From the NCBI RefSeq assembly GCF_965208555.1, contig NZ_OZ242342.1, positions 2,170,001 through 2,234,000 of the forward strand: a stretch of DNA of 64,000 nt, read 5' to 3'. Made by a program: the position numbers and the translations under genes. Origin of the DNA: Poriferisodalis sp965208555. Lineage in GTDB: Bacteria; Actinomycetota; Acidimicrobiia; Acidimicrobiales; Poriferisodalaceae. Below are positions 35,526-44,409 of the stretch, one piece after another (position 1 is the stretch's first letter; each line of letters starts with the position of its first letter). The notes beneath the pieces were generated by a model. That model was not told the origin of the DNA and searched no databases. It saw only the letters and a list, made by a program, of their open reading frames with translations.

Positions 35526-36491
35526 TCAGCTGGCCGTTCTCGATGTGGCCTGGGCAGCCATCGCGGCGTTGAGCAGGTCGTTCATCCTGTCGAGGGCATC
35601 CCGCGCCGCGGCTGCGAATTCACTGTCCGCATCGGCCGACTGCCATGCACCGGCGATGGCGCGGCTCGAGCTGACGAGGACTCCGTCGCCGCGTTTGTTT
35701 GCCCCGGCAACGGCGTGCGCCGCCGAACCGCCTTGAGCTCCGAAGCCAGGCACCAAGAACAAGGTGTGCGGCATGAGCTGACGAAGCGCTGCCGCGATCT
35801 GCGGCCATGTGGCTCCCACCACGGCACCAACGTCGGAATAACCAGAATCCCCGATTCTGCTGACTCCCCACTCGTGCACCAGGCGGGCCACGACTGTCGA
35901 CAGATGCTCTCCGCCGACCAACAACCCTTGGACATCGTCGGCACCTGGATTCGATGTGCGCGCGAGGATGAATGCCCCTTTGCCCTCATCAACTGAGCCG
36001 ATCAAGGGCTCTACCGAGTCGCTCCCCAAGAACGGGCTGGCGGTGATCCAGTCGACACCGAGCCCCCGAACAAACGCGCCTTCTTCCAGGCCCGGAGCCT
36101 CGGTGAGCAGTCCTTGACGGTAATGAATGGCCGTCGAGCCGATGTCGCCCCGCTTTGCGTCGAGAATCACCGGAATGCCCAACGAGTGGGCGTGCTCGAT
36201 CGTGGCTTCCAGCACCCGCCATCCCCGCCAGCCGTAGGCCTCATAGCAAGCAGACTGAGGCTTGACCGCAGCGCACGCACCCGCGACCGCGTCGAGGACA
36301 CCTTGATTGAAGGCGAGGAATGCGTGGCACACCTGATCCAGCGGGTCCTCGTGCGCGCGAAGAGCATCGGCGACCAATGAAGACGGCAACAACTCAGGCC
36401 GCGGGTCGAGTCCCACACACGCGATCGACCCGGTAGTCGCCGTCGAAGCGACAAGACGGTCAGCAGCATGCACGGAGTTGGCGGCGCTCAT
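35526..36491 (-). CDS. pyrF: Orotidine 5'-phosphate decarboxylase (type 2)
   Basis: Final step of UMP synthesis: decarboxylates OMP. From ATG 36491 the protein has 321 residues, in the range of type-2 (long) OMPDCs found in actinobacteria. Key motifs: VGLDPRPELLP near residue 27, FNQGVLDAV, KPQSACYE (K77) and the catalytic DAKRGDIGSTA (K113 with D111 and D116), then LVPGFGAQGG phosphate-binding loop. The longer frame starting at 36650 has an N-terminus without family similarity. Stands alone. Confidence 0.95.
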   Translation of the reverse strand: MSAANSVHAADRLVASTATTGSIACVGLDPRPELLPSSLVADALRAHEDPLDQVCHAFLAFNQGVLDAVAGACAAVKPQSACYEAYGWRGWRVLEATIEHAHSLGIPVILDAKRGDIGSTAIHYRQGLLTEAPGLEEGAFVRGLGVDWITASPFLGSDSVEPLIGSVDEGKGAFILARTSNPGADDVQGLLVGGEHLSTVVARLVHEWGVSRIGDSGYSDVGAVVGATWPQIAAALRQLMPHTLFLVPGFGAQGGSAAHAVAGANKRGDGVLVSSSRAIAGAWQSADADSEFAAAARDALDRMNDLLNAAMAAQATSRTAS

Positions 36492-36680
36492 CCCTTGGCA
36501 CCGAGGCCGAGTTCGGGTCGATGATGTGTTGCGTATGCATCGAAGTTCTTGAGAGCTTGAGTGACCATGGAATGTCTCCACGCCGGTGAGGATTCGACTG
36601 CTGAACCGTCCGGCACGCGTGAACGTAGTTCCAAGGAGACGCGCCGCCACACCGCAGTTGCAGGGCCGATGTGCTGGAGT

Positions 36681-37268
36681 TCAGCTTCGGGCGAAGCTGA
36701 GCAGTTGCGAAATGTCTCCGCGGTCTGCGGTGCGCAGAGCGGTCAGGTAGGTGCGCCGGAGCACGTCGATTCCCAAGTCCAAGCGGGCGCCCCAGCTGAA
36801 TGGCGGCTGCCTGAGCGTTTGAGCTAGGTAGTCGGCGCTGATTCGGCTGTGCCGGCCGTTGCCGTCGCGGAATGGGTGGATGGTGACCAAGCGGTGGTGG
36901 AAGCGCACGGCGAGTTCGTCAGGTTCGAAATACTCGCACTTGATCCATTCTGTGGCGTCATCTGTGAGCATTCGCAGGTCTGCGGCGATTTGCGTTGGGG
37001 CGACGCCGATGTTGGTAACGCGCTGGCGGTAGGTGCCGGCCCATTCCCACACCTCGCCGAACATCGCCTTGTGCAGGCCGCGCAAGTACATGTCGTCGAG
37101 GAGCCGGTCGACGGTGGGTGCCCGGCGTCTGAGTGCTTTGGTGATGTTGCGCTGTTCAGCGTCGTTGAGGTCGTCGCGGGTCGCGATGTGACTGAGCAGC
37201 AATCCTTGGCGGTCCTCCTCGGACAGCGGGGTATGCCCGTCGTCTTGTGGAAAGCGCCAGTCGCTCAT
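36681..37268 (-). CDS. Mobile mystery protein B (Fic domain)
   Basis: A 195-residue Fic-fold protein with the complete motif HPFRDGNGRHSR (H131 catalytic), as needed for AMP or phosphate transfer to a target. N-terminal part (LNDAEQRNITKAL, ...EVWEWAGTYR) matches the mobile mystery protein B family, which is always paired with protein A. ATG 37268 overlaps the stop of the XRE gene by 4 bases. Probably the toxin of a mobile toxin-antitoxin-like pair; the biological target is unknown. Confidence 0.88.
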   Translation of the reverse strand: MSDWRFPQDDGHTPLSEEDRQGLLLSHIATRDDLNDAEQRNITKALRRRAPTVDRLLDDMYLRGLHKAMFGEVWEWAGTYRQRVTNIGVAPTQIAADLRMLTDDATEWIKCEYFEPDELAVRFHHRLVTIHPFRDGNGRHSRISADYLAQTLRQPPFSWGARLDLGIDVLRRTYLTALRTADRGDISQLLSFARS

Positions 37269-37723
37269 CGGTCTTGAACGTCGTTCCACAGTCTGCGTCG
37301 TTCCGCGAGTTCGGTCGCGAGTTCTTCGATTTGTTCGGCGAGGTCCGCGTCGGTGGGCTGTTGGTTTTCCAGCCGGGAATGCTGCGTGACGCGACCGAGT
37401 AGATCGGTTGCTCGTCGGCGTGCCTGGTCGGCGACCATGTCGTCGAGGCTGGTGCGAGGCACGAGTGCATAGACGAGGTCGCAGTCGAGTGCATCGGCGG
37501 CGCGCATCAGCGTGTCGAGCTTGATGGTCATGTCCTGCTCGCCCCGCTCGATCGCCGGCACGCGTTGCTGGCTGACTCCCATGCGGCGTGCGAGATCAGC
37601 GCTTGACATACCGAGGGCGTCGCGCAACGCCCGGATCCAGCCCTTGTTCGGCCGCGCCAGTTCGGGCACGCGTGCGAGCCGCTCATCGAGACGGTGGCGG
37701 GCGATTTCTCGTTGGCTCTTCAT
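37265..37723 (-). CDS. Mobile mystery protein A (XRE-family regulator)
   Basis: A 152-residue protein with an N-terminal helical tail (KSQREIARHRLDERL), a central XRE helix-turn-helix (LRDALGMSSADLARRMGVSQQRVPAIERGE, split over residues about 36-66) and a helical C-terminus. Layout and length fit mobile mystery protein A. It precedes and overlaps the Fic gene. Likely represses its own promoter and neutralises or regulates the Fic protein; an AT-rich region upstream would be the operator. Confidence 0.85.
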   Translation of the reverse strand: MKSQREIARHRLDERLARVPELARPNKGWIRALRDALGMSSADLARRMGVSQQRVPAIERGEQDMTIKLDTLMRAADALDCDLVYALVPRTSLDDMVADQARRRATDLLGRVTQHSRLENQQPTDADLAEQIEELATELAERRRLWNDVQDR

Positions 37724-37802
37724 CGTCGTCCTCACAGGCCCGGGCTTGGAAGTGATCTTCTCACAACACATCTATAACACAAAATGAGTGAGTTAACACT
37801 AG

Positions 37803-37832
37803 ATATATTGTTGAAATACTCTCTTCTGACAA
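37803..37832 (-). promoter_or_regulatory. Candidate promoter of the mobile mystery A/B operon
   Basis: On the minus strand TTGTCA (37827-37832) and ATATAT (37803-37808) are separated by 18 bases, a fair sigma-70-type match, in a conspicuously AT-rich stretch (37770-37850) within GC-rich DNA. It points towards the gene starting at 37723. Confidence 0.4.
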
Positions 37833-37911
37833 CTTATAGATTGTCGACCAAGGTGGCACCGTCGAACTCGGCAGGTGATGGTTGGGGTGTGTGACGGGTA
37901 TATTTCTTGGT

Positions 37912-38133
37912 ATGCCTGAATCGACTACCATCAAGGTCTCGGTACGGACTCGGGATGCCTTGCGTCAGCTTGCCGATCGCGAGGGGCTCACGTTTGACGC
38001 ACAGATCGAGAAGCTGATCCGGCGGGAGCGCCGACGCATCATCGGGGCTCAGCTCGCGAGCGCGCCGCTCGACTCCGATGAGGAAGCTGTGCTCGATGCG
38101 TCAGCGAGCGATGTCGCCGATGCAAGCGGGTGA
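37912..38133 (+). CDS. Ribbon-helix-helix antitoxin (MazE-like partner)
   Basis: A 73-residue protein from ATG 37912. The first 45 residues (TIKVSVRTRDALRQLADREGLTFDAQIEKLIRR, in two parts) form an RHH/MetJ-like DNA-binding domain; the acidic tail (DSDEEAVLDASASDVADA) would bind the toxin. It overlaps the MazF-like gene by about 20 bases. The upstream in-frame ATG at 37882 is less likely because the family starts at the first strand. Confidence 0.8.
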   Translation: MPESTTIKVSVRTRDALRQLADREGLTFDAQIEKLIRRERRRIIGAQLASAPLDSDEEAVLDASASDVADASG

Positions 38134-38434
38134 CATCCTCCGCTGCGATTTTGGGACTCCGGCGAGGGGCGAGCCGGGGTTCGTGCGACCGGCGATCGTC
38201 ATCACGTCTGACGATGTGCTCGAGTTCCGGCAGCACGCAATCGTGGTCGTCCCGTGCACGACCACCAAGCGGGGATGGCTGAGCGAAGTCGACGTCGCCG
38301 CCTTCGGTGTCGCCCAGGCGCACCTGCCGACAACGCTCAGCGTCGACCGCGTCGTCGAGGTGACGGGCACGAACATCGGCCCCGTCGCGCTGGGACAGAT
38401 CCGCGAACTCATCGCCGACCTGATCGGACTCTGA
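38111..38434 (+). CDS. MazF/PemK-family endoribonuclease toxin
   Basis: About 107 residues. Contains the family features GDILRCDFGTP...GEPGFVRPAIVITSDD (with the R-P-x-x-V-V-type motif as RPAIVI), VVPCTTT and the C-terminal LGQIRELIADLIG. Start could be ATG 38111 or 38120; both overlap the antitoxin. Cleaves single-stranded RNA in family members. The toxin looks intact. Confidence 0.86.
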   Translation: MSPMQAGDILRCDFGTPARGEPGFVRPAIVITSDDVLEFRQHAIVVVPCTTTKRGWLSEVDVAAFGVAQAHLPTTLSVDRVVEVTGTNIGPVALGQIRELIADLIGL

Positions 38435-38494
38435 GCGAACCACCCGCCGCAAACGGCTTGGGCGATGGCCAGGTGGCTCGGTACTTTGCGAGGC

Positions 38495-39001
38495 GTGATC
38501 GTGCGGCAGCTGCAAGCGTCGGAGGTGGACGTCTACCGGTCCATTCGGCTGCGGGCGCTGGAGTGCGACGCCGCAGCGTTCGAATCGAGTCACGAAGACG
38601 AGGCTTCGCTCGACGACGCGAGCTGGCGCAGTCGGCTTGAAACGTTCGCGGGCCGTCCTGGTGCGGTATTCGTCGCCGATGTCGATGGTCACGCCGAAGG
38701 GATGATGGGCATCGGCCAAGGCCCAATGGAGGCGCAGGCAACTGTCTGGGGCATGTGGGTAGCCCCTGGCTTCCGCCGTCGAGGGTATGGAGAGCAACTG
38801 CTTGCAGCCGGTCTCAGCTGGGCCCGAGACCTCGGGCTGGAATCCATCTCGCTCGACGTGTTTCCTGCGAACACCGCCGCGGTAGCGCTCTATCGAGCTG
38901 CCGGCTTTCGTCCGGTCAGCGCAGACGATGGGTCGACAGACCCCAGTCAGGCTCTGAACCTCCTGTTGTCGACCGATTCGCCGCAAGCGAGACACGACTG
39001 A
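38495..39001 (+). CDS. GNAT-family N-acetyltransferase
   Basis: A 168-residue GNAT protein from GTG 38495. The acetyl-CoA loop (VAPGFRRRGYGEQLL, R-x-x-G-x-G) and the end-of-domain NTAAVALYRAAGFRPV are clear. The broken copy at 39728 keeps an ATG at the equivalent position, which supports this start. It overlaps no neighbour and lies 60 bases after the MazF-like gene. The substrate is unknown; RimI-like or small-molecule acetylation is possible. Confidence 0.87.
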   Translation: MIVRQLQASEVDVYRSIRLRALECDAAAFESSHEDEASLDDASWRSRLETFAGRPGAVFVADVDGHAEGMMGIGQGPMEAQATVWGMWVAPGFRRRGYGEQLLAAGLSWARDLGLESISLDVFPANTAAVALYRAAGFRPVSADDGSTDPSQALNLLLSTDSPQARHD

Positions 39002-39130
39002 CATTCGCGCCGACACTGTCCTAGCGAGAGCAATTGCATCGCTGAGTGACCTTGGGGCCGAACTTGGCGCCTGAGGAGCGCTTGGTGGGGGATTCGCGGC
39101 GCTCAGTCGCCGTAGGTTGTGGGCGATGTC

Positions 39131-39715
39131 ATGGCGACGGCAATGAGGATTGTCATTGGCAGGCTGGTCGCGGGCGCAGCTGTGCTGGCTTCGGTGTTCG
39201 TCCTCGCCGACCCGGCCGGAGCGCACCCGCTGGAGCACTGCACGATGGGATGGAAGTCGGTCGACGGCGTGCCCGTCGAAGGCAGTCCGGAGCAGCCGGT
39301 GCTCGTCTGCATTGAGGAGTTCCATCGTCACCGTCTGCGAGACGTCATCATCAGCACAGCCACGATCAGCGCCGTCTATCTGCTGCTGTACGCCTTGATC
39401 ATCACGCCGGAGGCGGCGAGGAAAGAAAAGCAGAGCAGACCCGGCCGCTGGCGGCTCCTGTTGCGACCCCGTCAGCTTGGCAGGGCGTTGCCGCGCCGCT
39501 ACTGGGTGGCGAGTTGGTGCTCGCTTCTCCCGGCGTGCCTGCTGGGTCCCGTGATCGTGCCCGAGTTTCTGGAGTGGGCCTTTCCACCCGTGAGCAATCT
39601 CACGGTCACGCTGTACGTGTTGCTGTGCGGGATCGTCACCGTGATCGGTGCACGCATATTGGCCCGCAAGACGAAACAGTCCGCTCAGTCTGCAAGCCAA
39701 GCGACGGTGGACTAG
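39131..39715 (+). CDS. Hypothetical membrane protein with signal-like N-terminus
   Basis: From ATG 39131, 194 residues. The N-terminal hydrophobic segment ends ADPAGAHP, like a signal peptide; two or three more membrane helices follow (IISTATISAVYLLLYALII, WVASWCSLLPACLLGPVIV, VTLYVLLCGIVTVIGARIL). A conserved-looking pair of cysteines lies in the first outside loop (EHCTMGW, VLVCIEE). No family recognised. It sits between the two GNAT copies. Confidence 0.6.
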   Translation: MATAMRIVIGRLVAGAAVLASVFVLADPAGAHPLEHCTMGWKSVDGVPVEGSPEQPVLVCIEEFHRHRLRDVIISTATISAVYLLLYALIITPEAARKEKQSRPGRWRLLLRPRQLGRALPRRYWVASWCSLLPACLLGPVIVPEFLEWAFPPVSNLTVTLYVLLCGIVTVIGARILARKTKQSAQSASQATVD

Positions 39716-39727
39716 TCAGTCACCTGC

Positions 39728-40043
39728 GGCTCGGTACTTTGCGCGGCATGGTCGTGCCGAGGGGATGATGGGCATCGGCCAGGGCACAATTGAGACGCAG
39801 GCAGTCGTCTGGGGCATGTGGGTCGCCCCAGCCTTCCGTCGCCGTGGATATGGCGAGCAACTGCTTGCAGCCGGCCTCACTTGGGCCCGAGAGCTCGGGC
39901 TCGAGTCCATCGCGCTCGACGTGTTTCCGGCCAACACCGCCGCGGTAGCGCTCTACCAGGCTGCCGGCTTTCGTTCGCCTGTCGCGGACGATGCACCGAC
40001 CGACTCGGGCGAGGCGCTGACCCTCCAGCTATCGATCTCATAG
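39728..40043 (+). pseudogene. Second GNAT copy with internal 190-base deletion
   Basis: Positions 39728-39757 match the start region of the intact GNAT gene (38475-38504), then the match jumps to the acetyl-CoA-loop half. The net loss of 190 bases shifts the frame, so translation from ATG 39748 ends after six codons (MVVPRG). A restart at ATG 39765 would give a truncated 92-residue protein with the RRRGYGEQ loop. The copies are highly similar, so the duplication is fairly recent. Confidence 0.85.
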
Positions 40044-40174
40044 CGGGCGATATAAAAAAAGCGATATCAGTCTCTTGACTTGGGGTTCGCGGCTGCCTAG
40101 TGTCGGTCGTACATCGATCTCGGTCGGTCGAATGCAGCAGCCGGAGGCCGGCCCTGGAGGCCCAAGGAGCGGCT

Positions 40175-41689
40175 ATGCCTGGAACCCGGCCCCACCACCG
40201 AACGCGATTCGCAACGAAGCGGCGCTTGCTGATAGCTCTGCTCGCCGTAGCCGGCCTGCTCGCGGCTGCCTGCGCCAGCGATACAGACACGGACTCGACC
40301 GCCGACGCCGAAGCCCTCCAAGAGGCACAGGACGCCGCAGCAGCCGCCGAGGCAGAAGCCGAGGAGGCCGCTGCCAAGGCGGAAGCAGCCGAGGCTGCCT
40401 TGGCCGAGGCCCAGGCCGCCGAAGGCGTCGACCCAGAGGTCGTCGCCGATCTCGAGAAAGAGCTGGCCGAGGCGCGCGAAGCCGCCGCAGCGGCCGAGGC
40501 GGAAGCCGAGCAGGCCGCCGCTGCCGCAGCGGTCGATGAGCGCAACTGCGTCGACGAGGTGGTCATCGGCACGGTGTGGCCGATGTCGGGAACCTTCAGC
40601 TTCGTCGGCAGCGCCGAGATCGCCGGTGCCACCAAAGCGGTGGAGGACATCAACGCGGCCGGCGGCATCGAGTCTCTGTGCAATGCCACGCTGCGGCTCG
40701 CCATCTACGACGCGGGCGGATCCGCCGAAGAGGCAGCCACCGCCGTCGAGCGCCTCCTCGACGACGAGCCCGACGTGTCGGCCATCGCCGGGTCATGGCT
40801 GTCGTCGTTCAGCCTGGCCGCCACCGAGGTGTCCGAGCGAGCCGGCATCCCGTTCGTCACCGAGAGCTTCGCCGACTCGGTCACCGACCGCGAGGGCTTC
40901 ACCCACGTGTTCGGCTACTCGCCGCCGGCATCGGCCATCAAGGGCCTCGTCCTCGACGCGATCCAACCCGGACTCGACCAGGCGGGCATCACCATGGAAA
41001 CCGTGGCAGTGGTGGGCTCCACATCGGCTGCAGCGGTGCCGCTGCAGGAGGCACTGAAGGCCGAGTTCGCCGAGCGGGGCATCGAGGTTGCCGTCACCGA
41101 CACGTGGGCGCCCGGCGGGCTCGACGATCCCTCGGGCGTGGCCACGAAGATCGCCAACGCCGATGTCGACGTCATCTTCAACATCGCGTTCGCGTTCAGC
41201 GACGTCAGCGCCCTCCAGAACGAGCTGATCGCCCGCGGCGTCACCGCCCCGGTGATCCAGAACGGCGGGCAGGGTCTGCTGCCCGCATGGGCCGATCTGG
41301 GCCCGGAGGTTGCCGGGCTGTCCACCTTCGTCTACGCCAACCCGCTGGCGGGCAGCGACGCGTTCGACGAGCTGGCGGCCGCGATCGACCAGCCCTACGC
41401 CCGCCAGGACCACATCGGCGGCTATTTCGTGGTCCATCTCATCGCCGCCGTGCTGGAGCAGTCCGGCGATCCGTCGCCGGCTGCGGTCGCCAAGGCCTTC
41501 AACACCGTCAAACTGACCGAGGGCCCGGCTGTGGATCTCATGCCGGCGTCGGCCATCAGCTTCAGTGCGTCCGGTCGCATCGACCAGCACTTCGGCGTGC
41601 TCGCCCAATGGCAGGAAGTGGACGGGAGGCTGATCCCGTGCACCGTCTATCCGGAGGAGTTCGCGATCTGCGAACCTGTCTGGGAGTAA
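40175..41689 (+). CDS. ABC transporter substrate-binding lipoprotein, branched-chain amino acid type
   Basis: A 504-residue lipoprotein: basic N-terminus, hydrophobic segment and lipobox ending at C33 (LLAAAC). A 100-residue Ala/Glu-rich coiled-coil spacer follows, then a Peripla_BP_6 (LivJ/LivK-like) domain from about residue 130 (IGTVWPMSGTFSFVG, ...AGGIESL, AVVGSTSAAAVP, YVYANPL-like region). ATG 40175 has a ribosome binding site AAGGAG. It is the first gene of the importer operon; the permease follows after 33 bases. Relatives bind amino acids, short amides, urea or aromatic acids; the ligand is not predictable. Confidence 0.9.
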   Translation: MPGTRPHHRTRFATKRRLLIALLAVAGLLAAACASDTDTDSTADAEALQEAQDAAAAAEAEAEEAAAKAEAAEAALAEAQAAEGVDPEVVADLEKELAEAREAAAAAEAEAEQAAAAAAVDERNCVDEVVIGTVWPMSGTFSFVGSAEIAGATKAVEDINAAGGIESLCNATLRLAIYDAGGSAEEAATAVERLLDDEPDVSAIAGSWLSSFSLAATEVSERAGIPFVTESFADSVTDREGFTHVFGYSPPASAIKGLVLDAIQPGLDQAGITMETVAVVGSTSAAAVPLQEALKAEFAERGIEVAVTDTWAPGGLDDPSGVATKIANADVDVIFNIAFAFSDVSALQNELIARGVTAPVIQNGGQGLLPAWADLGPEVAGLSTFVYANPLAGSDAFDELAAAIDQPYARQDHIGGYFVVHLIAAVLEQSGDPSPAAVAKAFNTVKLTEGPAVDLMPASAISFSASGRIDQHFGVLAQWQEVDGRLIPCTVYPEEFAICEPVWE

Positions 41690-41722
41690 CGCGAAGCTCG
41701 CGGCGCCGCCTGAGCGGCCTAG

Positions 41723-42604
41723 ATGACTGAATTCCTGCAGTTCCTCATCCCGGGGATCCTCATCGGGGGCGTCTACGCGCTGCTGGCCTCGGGACTCGGG
41801 CTGATCTTCGGCGTGATGCGGGTGGTCAACTTCGCCCAGGCCGACTTCATGATGCTGGCCATGTACCTCTCGTGGGCGCTGTTCGCGGGCGGCATCGGCA
41901 TGGACCCGTTCCTGGCCATGCCGGGCGTCTTCGCCGTGTTCCTGCTGCTGGGCATGGCGGTCCACTGGCTGTTCATCCGCTTCGTGATCGGGCGGCACGA
42001 GAACCACGACGCCCAGGTCATCCTCACGATCGGCCTCGGGCTGATCTTCCAGAACCTCATCCTCATCAGGTACTCCTCGGAGCCACGCGTCGTCGCGCCG
42101 TCCTACGCCAACGAGGGCGACTTCATCGGCGACATCTTCATCAGCCGGGCGCGCCTGTACGCCTTCCTGCTGTCGCTGCTGGTCGCAGCGCTGCTGTTCC
42201 TGTTCCTCAACCGGACCGGCACCGGCCGCGCCATCCGGGCCGCGTCGGAGAACTGGGAAGCCGCCACCTACATGGGCATCAACATCGACCGGACGAACCG
42301 CATCGCGTTCGGCGTGGGCGTAGCGCTCACCGCCGTCGGGGGATCGGCCCTGGTCACGTTCCAGAGCATCACGCCATTCGTGGGCCTGCGGTTCGTGGTG
42401 GTGATGTTCGCCGCCGTCGTGCTCGGCGGTCTCGGCAGCGTCAGCGGCGCCTTCGTGGGAGGGGTGCTCATCGGGATCATCCAGTCCGTCTCGCAGGTCT
42501 GGACCTCGGCGGCGGTGAAGAACGTCTGGGTATTCGCGCTGTTCTTGCTCATCCTGTACGTGCGGCCCAACGGCTTGTTCGGCAAGGTCCAGCGGGCCAT
42601 ATGA
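41723..42604 (+). CDS. livH: ABC transporter permease, LivH type
   Basis: A 293-residue permease with about eight membrane helices, the N-terminal LIPGILIGGVYALLASGLGLIFGVMRVVNFAQADFMML and the C-terminal VLGGLGSVSGAFVGG block, both typical of LivH. Its stop overlaps the next start in an ATGA (42601-42604). With the fused LivM-LivG and LivF it would form the transport complex. The symbol denotes the family; the substrate may not be an amino acid. Confidence 0.93.
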   Translation: MTEFLQFLIPGILIGGVYALLASGLGLIFGVMRVVNFAQADFMMLAMYLSWALFAGGIGMDPFLAMPGVFAVFLLLGMAVHWLFIRFVIGRHENHDAQVILTIGLGLIFQNLILIRYSSEPRVVAPSYANEGDFIGDIFISRARLYAFLLSLLVAALLFLFLNRTGTGRAIRAASENWEAATYMGINIDRTNRIAFGVGVALTAVGGSALVTFQSITPFVGLRFVVVMFAAVVLGGLGSVSGAFVGGVLIGIIQSVSQVWTSAAVKNVWVFALFLLILYVRPNGLFGKVQRAI

Positions 42605-44409
42605 CCCGGCGCCTCATCCCGTTCGTCGTGCTGGTCGCGGCAGTGGCGTTCCTCAACAGCTGGCTGGGGCAGCGGTTCCATGTGCGGGTGCTCACCCTTG
42701 CCGTCGTCTGGGCGCTGGCGGGCGTGGCCTGGAATCTCCTGGCCAAGGCCGGGCAGATCTCGCTGGGCCACAGCGCGTTCGTCGGCATCGGCGCGTACGG
42801 CTTCACCGTGCTGCTGCGCGAGGGCGGGATGTCGCCGTGGACCGGCATGGCCATCGGGATGGGTGCCGCCGCGGTGGTGGCCTTCGTCATCGGCCTGCCC
42901 ACGTTCCGGCTCAAGGGCTTCTACTTCACGCTGGCGACCATCTCGTTCCCGCTCATCCTGGAACTGCTCGTCTCCCACTACGGCGAGCCCGAGCTCACCG
43001 TTCCGTTCCATCCGGAGAATCAGTGGAAGTTCATGGAGTTCGCCGACGCGCACACCTACGTGTGGGTCGGCCTGGGGATGCTCATCGTCGCGCTGCTGAT
43101 CAGCGAGCTGATCGACGTGACCTCATTCGGATTCGCCCTGCGGGCCATCCGCGACAACGAGGTGCTGGCACGCGCTGTCGGCATCCGGACGGTGGCGTGG
43201 AAGTCCGCCGCCTTCATGATCTCCGCCGCGCTGTCGGCGGCCATGGCCGTGCTGTGGGTCAAGGCGGTGCTGCGGGTGACGGTTGCTGAGGAGGTCTTCG
43301 GCATCACTGTGGTGATCGTCATGCTGTCGGTGGCGTTCGTCGGCGGGGTCGGGATGACGTGGGGACCAGTCGTCGGCGCGGCGTTCCTGATCCCGCTGGC
43401 GATGTTCCTGGACGACTCGATCGGCGAGGCCGTGCCCGGCGCGCAGGAGCTGGTGTATGCCGCCGCGCTCGTGCTGGTGGCGCTGCTGATGCCGCGCGGG
43501 ATCTTGCCCGCTGCCGGATGGGCCTGCCGCTGGCTCGCAGCACGGCTCGGAGCGCCGCCGGAGTCGCCGGGCCGGGCGCTGCTGCAGCGCGTGCTGGCGC
43601 CGTCGCCGCGGCCCTCGCCGCTGCTCAGCGTGCCGCGCAGATCACGGCGACCGGCGGCACTGCCCTCAGCGGGCGGGGCGCCGGTGCTCGAGGTGGAAAG
43701 CGTGGCCAAGAGCTTCGGCGCCAATCGCGTCCTGTCCGACGTGTCCTTCACGGTTGATGCCGGCCGGCGGGTGGGCATCATCGGCCCCAACGGTGCCGGC
43801 AAGACAACGCTGTTCAACATCATGACCGCCCACCTGCGTGCCGATGCCGGGCGCATCCGCTTCAAAGGCGTTCCGATCGACCGGATCCGGGCCCCGCGCC
43901 GCTACGAGCTCGGCATCTCCCGCACGTTCCAGGTGCCGCAGGGCTTCGGGCTCATGTCGCCGCTCGACAACGTGGTCGTCGCCGCGATCGGCGCGTCGGT
44001 GCAGCACCCCGTGCACGCTGCGATGGAGATGCTCGAGCGGGTCGGCCTGGCCGGCAAGGCGCTGGGCCAGCTCAGCGCGCTCACCGTTGCCGAAATCAAG
44101 AGTCTCGAGCTGGCACGGGCCATGGTGAGCGAACCGGAGCTGCTGCTGCTCGACGAGCCGCTCGCAGGCCTCAACGAGGCCGAGCGTCTTCGCTTCTTCC
44201 AGATTGTCGACGACCTCGTTGCGCCGCAGACGGCGATCGTGGTGATCGAGCACTCGGTCCGGTCGCTGGTCCGCTACGCCGAATCGGTGGTGGCGCTCGA
44301 CGAGGGCCGCATCATTGCGCACGGCTCACCCGACGACGTCGTGTCCGACCCCCGCGTGGTCGAGGCCTACCTCGGCTCGAAATGGATGGAACGTGCTCGA
44401 GATCAGTGA
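42601..44409 (+). CDS. Fused LivM permease and LivG ATPase
   Basis: A 602-residue fusion. Residues 1-320 are a LivM permease (WNLLAKAGQISLGHSAFVGIGAY, FALRAIRDNEVLARAVGI, FVGGVGMTWGPVVGAAF). A proline/arginine linker (about 320-360) leads into a LivG-type ATPase domain with Walker A GPNGAGKT (395-402), a signature region reading LSALTVAE (491-498) rather than LSGGQ, Walker B LLLLDEP and the LivG-specific GLNEAE. The missing LSGGQ occurs in some LivG subgroups. Overlaps livH by 4 and livF by 17 bases. No frameshift separates the two domains. Confidence 0.9.
   Translation: MTRRLIPFVVLVAAVAFLNSWLGQRFHVRVLTLAVVWALAGVAWNLLAKAGQISLGHSAFVGIGAYGFTVLLREGGMSPWTGMAIGMGAAAVVAFVIGLPTFRLKGFYFTLATISFPLILELLVSHYGEPELTVPFHPENQWKFMEFADAHTYVWVGLGMLIVALLISELIDVTSFGFALRAIRDNEVLARAVGIRTVAWKSAAFMISAALSAAMAVLWVKAVLRVTVAEEVFGITVVIVMLSVAFVGGVGMTWGPVVGAAFLIPLAMFLDDSIGEAVPGAQELVYAAALVLVALLMPRGILPAAGWACRWLAARLGAPPESPGRALLQRVLAPSPRPSPLLSVPRRSRRPAALPSAGGAPVLEVESVAKSFGANRVLSDVSFTVDAGRRVGIIGPNGAGKTTLFNIMTAHLRADAGRIRFKGVPIDRIRAPRRYELGISRTFQVPQGFGLMSPLDNVVVAAIGASVQHPVHAAMEMLERVGLAGKALGQLSALTVAEIKSLELARAMVSEPELLLLDEPLAGLNEAERLRFFQIVDDLVAPQTAIVVIEHSVRSLVRYAESVVALDEGRIIAHGSPDDVVSDPRVVEAYLGSKWMERARDQ

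Noticed and set aside
43902..44322. LSGGQ-lacking ATPase half as evidence of a pseudogene
   Set aside because: Walker A, Walker B and the LivG-specific region are intact and the frame is open throughout; a subfamily variant is more likely.
41872..44409. 845-residue frame suggesting a longer N-terminus for the LivM-LivG protein
   Set aside because: The extension overprints livH in another frame; ATG 42601 with its ATGA overlap is the natural start.
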